Source: Kutzneria viridogrisea
Lineage (GTDB): Bacteria > Actinomycetota > Actinomycetes > Mycobacteriales > Pseudonocardiaceae
NCBI GenBank assembly: GCA_014138725.1
Contig: JACJID010000002.1
Location: 1,254,001 to 1,318,000, forward strand
Length of the DNA stretch: 64,000 nt
Direction of reading: 5' to 3'
This document shows, piece by piece, positions 39,011 through 47,800 of this stretch. Positions within the stretch are counted from its first letter, which is position 1. The number at the start of each line of letters is the position of its first letter. The position numbers and the translations under genes are program-made. The notes under the pieces were generated by a model. It was not told where the DNA came from, made no database searches, and was given only the letters and a program-made list of their open reading frames with translations.

Positions 39011-39529
39011 ATGGCCGAACAGAACGAGGACAGCACCGCGCCGCAGGTGCCCGCCGACCCCACCGAGGACGGACAGGGCAAGCAGCCCGAGCCCACCGGA
39101 ACCGACACGGCCCCGGACTACAAGGCGGAGGCGGAGAAGTGGAAGACGCTATCTCGCCGCCACGAGGCGACAGCTAAGGCGAACGCAGCCGCGGCGCAGG
39201 AGCTCGCCTCGATCAAGGAACAGCAGAAGACCGCCGAGCAGAAGCTCAACGATCGGCTGGCCGCCGTGCAGGTTGAACTCGCCACGTACAAGACGCGAGA
39301 GACCCGCACGAACGCGGTGGTTGCCGCCGGTCTGCCGCCTGAGATGGCCGAGTACCTGACCGAGGTTGAGCCGGATTCCGCTCTAGAGCAGGCAAAGCGG
39401 CTCGCAAAGCACCTCAAGGCGTCCGAGCCCAAGCCTCCCGCTGACCTCCGCCAGGGGGCGCGCGGCGCCCAGGTGCAGGCGGCCGACGACCCGAACGCGT
39501 GGATCCGGCGCATGGCCGGACGCGCCTGA
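39011..39529 (+). CDS. capsid scaffolding protein
   Basis: A 172-residue, highly charged protein preceding the capsid gene. Residues 1-45 are acidic and disordered. The middle is a long coiled coil (KAEAEKWKTLSRRHEATAKA, QQKTAEQKLNDRLAAV). A helical end with PPEMAEYLTEVEPDSALEQA and NAWIRRM follows. This is the standard look of actinophage scaffolds. Confidence 0.88.
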   Translation: MAEQNEDSTAPQVPADPTEDGQGKQPEPTGTDTAPDYKAEAEKWKTLSRRHEATAKANAAAAQELASIKEQQKTAEQKLNDRLAAVQVELATYKTRETRTNAVVAAGLPPEMAEYLTEVEPDSALEQAKRLAKHLKASEPKPPADLRQGARGAQVQAADDPNAWIRRMAGRA

Positions 39530-39593
39530 TACGCAGCAGCCGTGACGTAGCCACTCCGGCCCCTGCTGCCTGAGCAACACGAAGGAGCACAAC

Positions 39594-40562
39594 GTGGCTA
39601 CCTACAATCAGGGTGTTTTCCGCACTGGCACGTACGGCGGCGGTTCGGGATCGGATCCGCTCGTACCTGAGCCGGTGTCGGCGCAGATCATCCAGGAACT
39701 GCCGACTCAGAGTGTGCTGTTGCAGCGCGCGAAGTCCGTTCCGATGAGCACCAAGACGAACCGCTTGCCGGTGCTCGATGTCCTGCCGGTCGCGTACTTC
39801 GTGTCCGGTGACACCGGGCTCAAGCAGACCAGCCAGCAGAAGTGGAAGGGTGTCACCCTCGTAGCTGAGGAAATCGCGTGCATCGTCCCGATTCCTGAGG
39901 CGTACCTGGATGACGCGCAGGTCCCGATCTGGGACGAGGTCCGGCCCCGCATGACCGAGGCCATTGGCGCACTCATCGACGGCGCCGGGCTGTTCGGTGT
40001 CAACCGGCCTTCGACGTGGTCCACCGACATCTACTCTGCGGCTGTCGCTGCGGGCAACGTGCAGGTGATGGGCAACGGTGTCGACATCGCCCAGGACGTG
40101 GCTTTCCTCGGTGAAAAGCTTGCCCGGCAAGGTTTCTCTATCGACGGGTTCGCGAGCCGTCCCGGGTTCAACTGGCGCCTGACCTCGCTGCGCAACTCGC
40201 AGAACACCCCGATCTACGTCCCCAACTTGCAGGGCACGCCGGGCGGAACCCTGTACGGCTACGCGCTGGGCGAGGTCGATAACGGGGCATGGGACGCGAC
40301 AAAGGCCCAGTTGATCGCCGGTGACTGGGATGACGCCCTCGTCGGAATGCGCGCCGACATCAGTTTCAAAATGTTCACTGAGGGAGTCATTTCCGATGAT
40401 TCCGGCAAGGTCGTCCTGAACCTGATGCAGCAGGACGCGCAGGCCATGCGCGTGACGATGAGGATCGCGTTCGCTACGGCGAACCCGGTCACCACGCTCC
40501 AGCCGACCAGCACGGCCCGGTACCCGTTCTACGTGCTCCAGTCCGCCGGATCCGCTAGCTGA
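39594..40562 (+). CDS. major capsid protein (HK97 fold)
   Basis: A 322-residue major capsid protein, GTG start with GAAGGAG upstream. Landmarks are the EPVSAQIIQELPTQSVLLQ segment, VPMSTKTNRLPVLDVLPVAYFV, QTSQQKWKGVTLVAEEIACI, VPIPEAYLDD, and the C-terminal ALVGMRADISFKMFTEGVI part. These correspond to the N-arm, E-loop and P-domain of HK97-type capsids. A hairpin follows the stop. Confidence 0.93.
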   Translation: MATYNQGVFRTGTYGGGSGSDPLVPEPVSAQIIQELPTQSVLLQRAKSVPMSTKTNRLPVLDVLPVAYFVSGDTGLKQTSQQKWKGVTLVAEEIACIVPIPEAYLDDAQVPIWDEVRPRMTEAIGALIDGAGLFGVNRPSTWSTDIYSAAVAAGNVQVMGNGVDIAQDVAFLGEKLARQGFSIDGFASRPGFNWRLTSLRNSQNTPIYVPNLQGTPGGTLYGYALGEVDNGAWDATKAQLIAGDWDDALVGMRADISFKMFTEGVISDDSGKVVLNLMQQDAQAMRVTMRIAFATANPVTTLQPTSTARYPFYVLQSAGSAS

Positions 40563-40570
40563 TGACCTGC

Positions 40571-40597
40571 GGGGGCCGTGTCCGCTCCCCGGCCCCC
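40571..40597 (+). terminator. hairpin after the capsid gene
   Basis: GGGGGCCG and CGGCCCCC form a perfect 8-bp stem with an 11-base loop starting nine bases after the capsid stop. It may reduce transcription into the glycosyltransferase and tail genes so that capsid message is most abundant. Confidence 0.55.
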
Positions 40598-40623
40598 GCA
40601 CCCCTATCGACAGGAGGTCAGTT

Positions 40624-41640
40624 GTGCGCGTCCTGGCGATGCTTCACCTCTACACGCCGCACCACAACGCGGGTGCGGAGATGATGACTCACGCGCTGCT
40701 GCGCGCACTGGTCGACTCCGGGCACGAGGTCGACGTCCTCCTGTCTCGCGACCACCACCAGATCACAGACCCCTATACACACCAAGGGGTTCGAGTGTTT
40801 CCACACCAGGACAACGGAGACCCGTTCGCCTGGTTCGCTGATCCGGCGCGCCGTCCTCACCTTGTCGTGACGCACCTGGAGAACACGGAGCGCGCGAGCA
40901 TCCTCGGCGCACAGTACGGCGTCCCCGTTGTCCACCTGGCCCACAACACATTTGACGACACCAAGTGGGCGTTGGCACGTCAGCCCGCGCTCGTCGTGGT
41001 GAACTCCGAGTGGATGGCGGAAGACTTCACCGCCTGGTGGCTCTACGAGCACGGAGCCACGCCGATGCCGCCGATGCTCACCGTTCACCCTCCGGTGCGC
41101 GCCGAGGAGTACGCGACGAAGCCCGGCAGCCGCGTGACCCTGATCAACCTGTGTCTCGACAAGGGCGCGGATATCTTCTATGCCCTCGCGAAGCGGTTTC
41201 CAGACAGGCAGTTCCTTGGTGTAGCAGGCGCCTACGGCACACAGCATCGTCTCGACCTGCCGAACGTCGAGTTCCTCGATCACGTGCCGGGCAACGAGAT
41301 GCGTGACCGCGTGTACGCCCGGACCAAGGTGTTGCTGATGCCCAGCGTCTACGAGAGCTGGGGCCGTGTGGGGATCGAGGCCGCGTGCTCCGGTATCCCT
41401 ACGATCGCGCACCCCACTGCCGGTCTCCGGGAGTCCCTCGGGGACAGCGGCACCTTCGCTGACCGGGACGACATCGACGCGTGGGAGACGCACCTGGCGC
41501 GGCTGCTGACTCCACGCGGGTGGTCCGCGGCATCGCGCCGTGCCCTCGCGCGCGCCACCGAGCTGGACCCGTGCACACAACTGGCCCATTGGGTTCGGAC
41601 AGCGGAGGTGCTCGGTGGATCCGCTCGCGTCGCTGACTGA
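40624..41640 (+). CDS. family 4 glycosyltransferase inserted between head and connector genes
   Basis: A 338-residue GT-B glycosyltransferase (GT4 type). It starts RVLAMLHLYTPHHNAGAEMM, where the GGAE-like loop is HNAGAEMM, continues with DVLLSRDHHQ, and has the C-terminal nucleotide-sugar half VTLINLCLDKGADIFYALAK and LMPSVYESWGRVGIEAACSG, the E-x7-E motif. AGGAGG precedes the GTG. In actinophages, glycosyltransferases next to the capsid gene can glycosylate virion proteins, which is the most likely role here. Its place within the structural operon argues against host lipid or wall modification. Confidence 0.88.
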   Translation: MRVLAMLHLYTPHHNAGAEMMTHALLRALVDSGHEVDVLLSRDHHQITDPYTHQGVRVFPHQDNGDPFAWFADPARRPHLVVTHLENTERASILGAQYGVPVVHLAHNTFDDTKWALARQPALVVVNSEWMAEDFTAWWLYEHGATPMPPMLTVHPPVRAEEYATKPGSRVTLINLCLDKGADIFYALAKRFPDRQFLGVAGAYGTQHRLDLPNVEFLDHVPGNEMRDRVYARTKVLLMPSVYESWGRVGIEAACSGIPTIAHPTAGLRESLGDSGTFADRDDIDAWETHLARLLTPRGWSAASRRALARATELDPCTQLAHWVRTAEVLGGSARVAD

Positions 41641-42235
41641 CGTCCAAGCCCGGTACCCGGTGGCGCTGTCCCCGGGGGATCAGGAGCGCGTGCAGGTGCT
41701 GCTCGGCGACGCGTCCGCAGTCATCCGCCAGCACACCCGGCAGGCGTTCACCCGAGCGCAGACGACTGAGCGGATCCGGCCCATCGGCGACAAGGCCGTC
41801 CTGCCTCAGCATCCAGTCATCTCAGTGGACAGTGTCGCCGTTGTGGATCCGTTGCAGGCCAACAACTTGCTTCCGATCCCGCTGGCCGCGTGGCTGTGGG
41901 ACGGCGGACAAGAGCTGTGGCTCGGGCAGATGGGTACCGTGATCAATTTGCCGGAGGACACCCTGGACCTGTTCCAGTTCGCCACACCGCTCCTCCAGGT
42001 CACCTACACCCACGGGTGGGACACGATCCCGGACATCGTCAAGGCCGTCACGTGTTCCATGGTTCTGCGATCCCTCGACCTCCCCGGCCCCGGCGGTATC
42101 GCGTCGCAGACCGTCGGCCCCTTCGGCTACCGGCTGTCCAGTGTGGCGCAAGACGGGATCCTGGCCCTGTCCACAAGCGAACAGGCCATGCTCGCCCCGT
42201 ACCGGCGGCAGGCGGTCAGTGTGGAGTTGCGGTGA
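41615..42235 (+). CDS. head-tail connector protein (gp6/gp15-like)
   Basis: A 206-residue protein, GTG 41,615 with GGAGG upstream, overlapping the glycosyltransferase end by 26 bp. The N-terminal half has LTDVQARYPVALSPGDQERVQVLLGDAS-type helices, and a strand-rich middle has ISVDSVAVVD and LLQVTYTHGWDTIP. This matches the small helical connector that docks under the portal. Confidence 0.72.
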   Translation: MDPLASLTDVQARYPVALSPGDQERVQVLLGDASAVIRQHTRQAFTRAQTTERIRPIGDKAVLPQHPVISVDSVAVVDPLQANNLLPIPLAAWLWDGGQELWLGQMGTVINLPEDTLDLFQFATPLLQVTYTHGWDTIPDIVKAVTCSMVLRSLDLPGPGGIASQTVGPFGYRLSSVAQDGILALSTSEQAMLAPYRRQAVSVELR

Positions 42236-42567
42236 GGCTGCCCCACGGCGAAACGGTCACTGTGCGGCGACCGTCCAGCCCCTCGGCCATGAGCCCCCGC
42301 GGTGATCCCCTCCCGTTCACCACGCACACCGTTGAGGGCTGTGGGTTCGCGCCCCGCACCGCCACCGAGGACGTCGACCGGCGCGACACCGTCATCACCG
42401 GTCTGACCCTGTACGCCCCAGCAGGCGCAGACATCCGGCCCACGGATCGGATTGTGCGCGTCGATGGCACTGTGTGGGAGATCGCTGGGGAGCCGGGCGA
42501 CTGGTGGACGCCGCTGACCGGCTGGCACCCAGGGCTGGAGATCGCCGTGACACGGGTGACGGGCTGA
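42232..42567 (+). CDS. head-tail stopper / head closure protein
   Basis: A 111-residue beta-barrel-like protein: a short charged N-terminus, CGFAPRTATEDVDRRDTVI, TGLTLYAPAGADIRPTDRIV and TVWEIAGEPGDWWTP. Both its size and its position (second connector gene) fit the stopper of siphophages. Overlaps on both sides. Confidence 0.68.
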   Translation: MRLPHGETVTVRRPSSPSAMSPRGDPLPFTTHTVEGCGFAPRTATEDVDRRDTVITGLTLYAPAGADIRPTDRIVRVDGTVWEIAGEPGDWWTPLTGWHPGLEIAVTRVTG

Positions 42568-42902
42568 TGGCCGCAATCCCGTACCTGCCCAACTTTACGG
42601 GGCTGCGAGGCTGGCTCGTCGGCGACGAGGCACGCGCACTGTGCACCGAAGCCGCAGAGGCTGGAGTCGAATACGCCCGTGCTATCGCCCCGGTGGGTAC
42701 GCCACCGGACGACCGGCACCCGGGCGCCTACCGGGACTCGATCCGTGTCGTACAGGCCGGGCTCGGCGGGCGCAACCGTGACAGGGTCCAGGTGGACATC
42801 GTCGCTGACGTCGTATACGCCGCGGCACTGGAGGTTCAACGCGGACACCACACCCTGTCTCTCACGGCCGACATGCTGATGGGTATCGAGGAGGCGGGGT
42901 GA
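42567..42902 (+). CDS. HK97 gp10-like head-tail joining protein
   Basis: A 111-residue protein with TEAAEAGVEYARAIAPVGT, HPGAYRDSIRV and VDIVADVVYAAALEVQRGH. These segments fit the HK97 gp10 family between stopper and tail terminator. ATG overlaps the previous stop. Confidence 0.72.
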   Translation: MAAIPYLPNFTGLRGWLVGDEARALCTEAAEAGVEYARAIAPVGTPPDDRHPGAYRDSIRVVQAGLGGRNRDRVQVDIVADVVYAAALEVQRGHHTLSLTADMLMGIEEAG

Positions 42903-42905
42903 GTC

Positions 42906-43301
42906 GTGCAGCAGCTCCCTCCGTACCCCGACGCTGAAGCCGTGGTGATGGCGATGCTCGCCGGTATCGCACCCACCGTCACCGCGACCCCTGCGGACAT
43001 CTCCACCCCACTCATCCGCGTGCAGCGCGTGGGCGGCAGCGACGACCGCGTGACCGACTATCCGCGGATCGAGGTCTGCGTCTTCTACCCCGTGGCTCAG
43101 GACGGTGACACCGCGGCGGCGTGGGCGATGGCTGAGCAGTGCCGTCAGACGATCCTCGCCGCGCGGTGCACTGTCGTCGCGGGTGCCCTGTGCGACAACG
43201 CAACCACCGCGACGCCGCCCCAACTTTTGCCGTGGGATAACCCGAATCTACGCCGCATCGCCGCAACTTTTGTGCTGGCGTTCCGCCGCCCGCGCGTTTG
43301 A
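42906..43301 (+). CDS. tail terminator protein
   Basis: A 131-residue protein with DAEAVVMAMLAGIAPTVT, STPLIRVQRVGGSDDRVTDY and PRIEVCVFYPVAQDG, WAMAEQCRQTIL. This arrangement, and its place just before the major tail protein, fits the ring that ends the tail tube. Confidence 0.75.
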   Translation: MQQLPPYPDAEAVVMAMLAGIAPTVTATPADISTPLIRVQRVGGSDDRVTDYPRIEVCVFYPVAQDGDTAAAWAMAEQCRQTILAARCTVVAGALCDNATTATPPQLLPWDNPNLRRIAATFVLAFRRPRV

Positions 43302-43325
43302 CCACCGCTCATCTGGTCCCGCCTC

Positions 43326-43347
43326 GGGGCCACTTTCCGTTGGCCCC
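43326..43347 (+). terminator. small hairpin upstream of the major tail gene
   Basis: GGGGCCA and TGGCCCC form a 7-bp stem with an 8-base loop between tail terminator and major tail protein genes, followed by CC and TT. It may partly terminate the head transcript. Confidence 0.4.
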
Positions 43348-43361
43348 CTTGAGGAGGAGCT

Positions 43362-44018
43362 GTGCCGACCGTCGCAAACTATGAGGCACTCGCCAACCGC
43401 CACACCGACCTGATCCGCAAGGCACTGGAAGGCAGTGTCTTCTTTGCGCCTGCTACCGAGCCGTTGCCGACCGCGCTCACCAGCGCCAGCGGAGCCCTGA
43501 ACGCCCTGACGAGCAACTGGGTCGATGTGGGCTGGTGTGACCAGAAGACTGGCGCTAGCTGGGGATCCAAGGTCACGACGTCTGATGTGGACTCGTGGGG
43601 CGCGGTGGAGCCGACCCGGCGGGACATCGTCCGTGTGGACAGGACCCTGAAGTTCCTCAGCCAGGAGACGAACAAGACTTCGTTGGCTCTCAAGTTGGGT
43701 GTGGATCCGGCGAGCATGACCCTGGACTCCAGCACCAAGGAACTTCAAGTCACCTCGCCGCAGCGACCCGCACTGATCTACTGGCGCGCACTCGGAATCT
43801 TCCAGGACGGCAGCGGTTCTGACGCGATCTACATTGCGCGACTCTGTCCACGAGTGACGGTGACCGACATCGGCGACGAGGTCTGGTCCCCGGATAACGT
43901 CGCCGCGAGTGAAATCACCATGACTGCGTTCACCGACAACACCGCCGGGTATGCGATGCGCTCGTTCTTCGGCGGCCCCGGGTGGATCTCGCGCGCTACC
44001 GAGATGGGTTTCTCCTGA
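43362..44018 (+). CDS. major tail tube protein
   Basis: A 218-residue protein from a GTG with GAGGAGG upstream. Typical major-tail features are DVGWCDQKTGASWGSKVT, an early disulphide-free beta sandwich; VRVDRTLKFLSQETNKTSLA; SPQRPALIYWRALGIFQDGS; and an ending with FFGGPGWISRATEMGF. A strong hairpin follows the gene, as expected for an abundant structural message. Confidence 0.85.
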   Translation: MPTVANYEALANRHTDLIRKALEGSVFFAPATEPLPTALTSASGALNALTSNWVDVGWCDQKTGASWGSKVTTSDVDSWGAVEPTRRDIVRVDRTLKFLSQETNKTSLALKLGVDPASMTLDSSTKELQVTSPQRPALIYWRALGIFQDGSGSDAIYIARLCPRVTVTDIGDEVWSPDNVAASEITMTAFTDNTAGYAMRSFFGGPGWISRATEMGFS

Positions 44019-44041
44019 TCGGCGCGGATCACCCCCTAGAC

Positions 44042-44078
44042 GTGGGGCGGCGGCACTGGGTGGTCACCGCCGCCCCAC
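44042..44078 (+). terminator. strong hairpin after the major tail gene
   Basis: GTGGGGCGGCGG (44,042-44,053) and CCGCCGCCCCAC (44,067-44,078) form a perfect 12-bp stem with a 13-base loop. It lies between the major tail protein and the tail chaperones, where a drop in transcript level is common. Confidence 0.6.
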
Positions 44079-44113
44079 ACCCCACGACCACCCGAGATCA
44101 CCCAGGGAGCAGA

Positions 44114-44431
44114 ATGTCCAAGCAGCTCAAGGCGTGGGACGCCTACGTGGCTGAGGCCGCGGTGGCGCCGGTCGAGTTGCCGCTCAGTGACGGTACGGTC
44201 CTCACGATCCATCAGCCGTCCTATGGCGCGATCCTCGCGTTGAACGCGGCGCGTGCGTCCGGTGACGTGGATGCACAACTCACACACCTGTGCGGAGAGG
44301 ACAACGCCGCACGGCTGCGTGAGTTGTTCGCCGCCGCGCCGATCGGTGCCGTGCAAGCGTTCCTGAGGGACGTCACGGCAGGGCTCGGGCTGAGCGAGGA
44401 TCCGGGGGAAGCCTCCGCCTCGCCGAGCTGA
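44114..44431 (+). CDS. tail assembly chaperone, short form (gpG)
   Basis: A 105-residue acidic protein (KAWDAYVAEAAVAPVELPLS, TVLTIHQPSYGAILALNAAR) just upstream of the tape measure gene. It corresponds to lambda gpG. Its last codons overlap the slippery sequence that yields the long form. A GGGAGC precedes the ATG. Confidence 0.85.
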   Translation: MSKQLKAWDAYVAEAAVAPVELPLSDGTVLTIHQPSYGAILALNAARASGDVDAQLTHLCGEDNAARLRELFAAAPIGAVQAFLRDVTAGLGLSEDPGEASASPS

Positions 44432-44838
44432 TCAACCAGTTCGGTGGGGCGATCGAGTATGACCTGCAACGGTTCCTCGGCGTCGATCTCCGGGAGTACT
44501 TCCGCGGGTGTCGTCCGTGGGCGCAGTTGCTGCGGTTCCTCGCGCGGTTGCCCGCACACAGCGAGTACAAGGCGGCCCTTGCCGATGACGAGGAGTACGC
44601 GCGCCTGACTACTGGGCTGGAGCCAGTCCGGGCACACATGACGATGGCGGGGTATGACCCGGTTGTGTCCCGTTTGGACACGGTGATTGATGTCCTGATC
44701 TCGGCGCACTCCACCGGCACCAACACTCCTACGATGCCGCGTCCTGTGACCGCACGCGATCGTCTGGCGGCACGCTCGGCCCGTAGCAGGCACCTCGCGC
44801 GGGTCACGATGCTCCGCGGCCACGACCACCCCGGATAG
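44114..44838 (+). CDS. tail assembly chaperone, -1 frameshift product (gpGT)
   Basis: The second part is read from the -1 frame, beginning SLRLAELINQFGGAIEYDLQ, VDLREYFRG, RPWAQLLRFLARLPAHSEYK, the standard gpT-like sequence. It has no start codon of its own near its beginning. The likely slip site is G-GGG-GAA (44,404-44,410), six codons before the stop of the short form is reached at 44,429-44,431. Ribosomes moving back one base here join the two frames to give a 241-residue protein that binds tape measure and tail-tube subunits. An independent start (44,527) would lose the conserved segment. Confidence 0.85.
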
Positions 44839-44856
44839 CCCCTGCGGGGAGGTGCC

Positions 44857-47800
44857 GTGGCGTACGAGGCCGGTACCGCGTATATCAGCGTTATCCCGAG
44901 TCTCAAGGGATTTCAGAACAAGATCGATTCTGAGCTCAAGGGGATCCGCGCCGAGGTGCTGGTGCCCATCAAGCCGGAACTTGACCCGGCTGCCAAGCAG
45001 AAGACGCAGCGGGAGGGCGCGCAGGCGGGGGGCGCGTTTGCCGATGCGTTCAAGGCCAGGGTGTCCGCCGCGTTGCGATCCCTGCCCAAGGTCGACATCA
45101 CTGCGGAATCCTCCGACGCTGACCGGAAGGTCGCCGAGGTGCGCGCGGCACTGGAAGACCTTTCCCAGCAGCGGGTTGGGATCGACATTGAGGAGGCGTC
45201 GGCCCTCGCGAAGATCAGTGCACTTCAGGCCGAACTCAAGGCCGTTGCGCAGGCCGACAACCGCGTTTCGGTGCAGATCGACACCGCAGCCGCGATGTCC
45301 ACACTGGACGGTCTCCACGACGACATCGTCAAGGCTCTGGAACCGATTTCGGCGCCAGCTGGCGAACGGTCGGCCGGGGCGTGGGCTGAGGCCGTGCGGA
45401 CACGGATCACAGCCGCGATCAACGCGTTGCCAGACATCGAGATTCACGCGAACTCCAGCCAAGCAGAAGTCGCCATCGCTGGGATTCGGCAGCGCCTGGA
45501 CGCTCTGTCGAGCAAGCGCGTCGGTGTGGACGTCGATGAAGGAACCGCGCTCGCAGAACTGGAACAGTTGCGGGTCGCGCTCGCTGACATCAACGCACAG
45601 CACCCCAGCGTCCAAGTGCGCGCCGACACCGCCGCGGCGATGGCGCAACTCGCGCTCGTCAAGGAGGAAGTCGACAAGCTCAACGGGCGCTCAGCCGAGA
45701 TCGACGTCAGCGACCAGGGCACCGCCGCGCAGGCCACAGAGGGAATCAGCCTACTGCGAGGTGGCCTGCTCGCCCTCGCGCCGACCGCACTCCCGATCAG
45801 CGCCGCCCTGGTGCCCGCTATCGCGGGAGTCGGCACCGCCGCCGTGTCCGCTGTGGCCGGTGTCGCCGTGCTCAAGCTCGGCCTAGACGGCATCTCGGAT
45901 GCCCTGACCGCGTTCGACCAGGCCGACACAGCATCAAGCTCCAACGCGTCCAAGAACGCCCAGCAGGTTGCCAGTGCCGAGCGGTCCCTTGCCCAGGCTC
46001 GGGCATCCGCAGCGGACCAGGCCATTAGCGCCGCCGAACGCGTCGACACCGCGTTGCAGCAGCAGCGCAGCGCCGAGCAGTCCCTTGCCGACGCCCAGCG
46101 CCAGGCACTGCGTGCACAGCAGGATCTCACCACCGCCCGCCAGGCCGCGGCGCGCAATCTCCAGGACCTTCAGCTCGCTTCTATTCAGGCGGACCTAGAC
46201 CAGCGGTCGGCGACGTTGCAGCTAGCACAGGCGCAGCAGACCCTTGCCGCGGTCCGTGCGAACCCGTCGGCGGCGCCGGGGCAGCTCGATCAGGCACAGC
46301 TCGCCCTCGATCAGGCGCAGCTCGCCGCGCAACGCAGCGCGATTCAGAAGTCCCGTGCAGGCGAGGATCTCGTGACGGCCCAACAGCAGGGCGTCGAAGG
46401 CTCACCCGGGGTGGTGTCCGCTCAGGATGCGGTACTGCGGTCTAACGAGCAGGTGAGCAACGCTCAACAGGGCGTCGCGAACGCCGCGCGGGCCGTCACG
46501 GATGCCTACCGGGCGCAGGCGGCGGCGGCACGTCAGGCCGCCGACTCGATTCTCTCGGCACAGGAAGCGGTTGCCAACGCGCAGAACGCCGACGCCGCCG
46601 CCGTCGACAAGGTGTCGCAGGCGATGGCGAAGCTGACACCGGCAGGGCAGTCGTTCGTCCTCTTCCTGCGCGAAGTCAAGCCGTTGTTTGACTCCATCGG
46701 CCAGGCCGCGCAGACCGCGCTCCTACCGGGCATCCAGGCTGGGATCCAAGCGTTTTTGCCTGTGGTACCGGTGATCCGGGACGTGGTGTCGCAGATCGCC
46801 GCTGTGGTCGGTGACCTCGTGCGCCAGCTCGGCGAGGCGCTCGCCAGTCCATTTTGGACTGGTTTCGTCAAGACGATTGGCTCGGCGATCGTTCCCGCGC
46901 TCAAGATCATGGCCGAGGTTTTTGGGAACTTCGCGATGGGAGCCGCGAACGTCTTCGTCGCGCTTCTCCCGCTGGCAAACGCTTTCGCTCAAGCTATTTT
47001 GCAGGTTTCGCAAAGGTTTCTGGCGTGGACGCAGTCGCCCGCGCTCGGCCAGTTCGTTGACTACGTCACCCGGTCCGTTGCCGTCGTCTGGCCGCTGTTC
47101 GAGTCGATCGGTAACGCGGTGCTCGGAATCCTGCCGCCGCTAGCCGAGCTTGGTCTGTCTTTGCTGAGGGTTCTCGCCCCTGTGGTCGAGAAGCTGCTGC
47201 CCCCCTTGGTGCAGCTCGTTGGCGTGGTAGGGACGGCGCTGGCGAGGGCGCTGGACGCCTGCGCGGGTCCCCTTGGCGATCTCGCGGGCGTTCTGGGAGA
47301 TGTCCTCACGCAGGCGATTCAGGCTGTAGCGCCACTGATCGAGGGACCACTGCTCGACGTTTTCCGCATTTTCGTCAATGAGGGACTCAAGCCCTGGTTG
47401 CAGCTGCTCGGCTCGCTGATTAAGGAAATCCTGCCACCGTTCCTGAGTCTGATTCCGCTTTTTGTTCCGTTGATCAAGATGGTGGGTGAGAGTTTCGCTC
47501 AGATTCTCCCGCCCCTCATGGACGTCGCGCGGGAATTGGCCGAAGCTCTGATTCCGGTGATTGTCGACCTGGTTCCGATCATAAAGCCGTTGCTTGAGTC
47601 CCTCGTGACGATCTTCGATGCAACTTTGAAGTACAGCGTAGTGCCACTGCTGGTGGACATCGTGATTCCCGCGATCAAGCTGCTCGCGGACGGGATCACG
47701 TTCCTCGTGAAAAACGTTGTCGGGCCGATGATGCGCGCTTACGGCGAGTACTCCCAGGCCGCCTATGACTACGTGATCAAGCCCGTGTACGATTCCCTGT

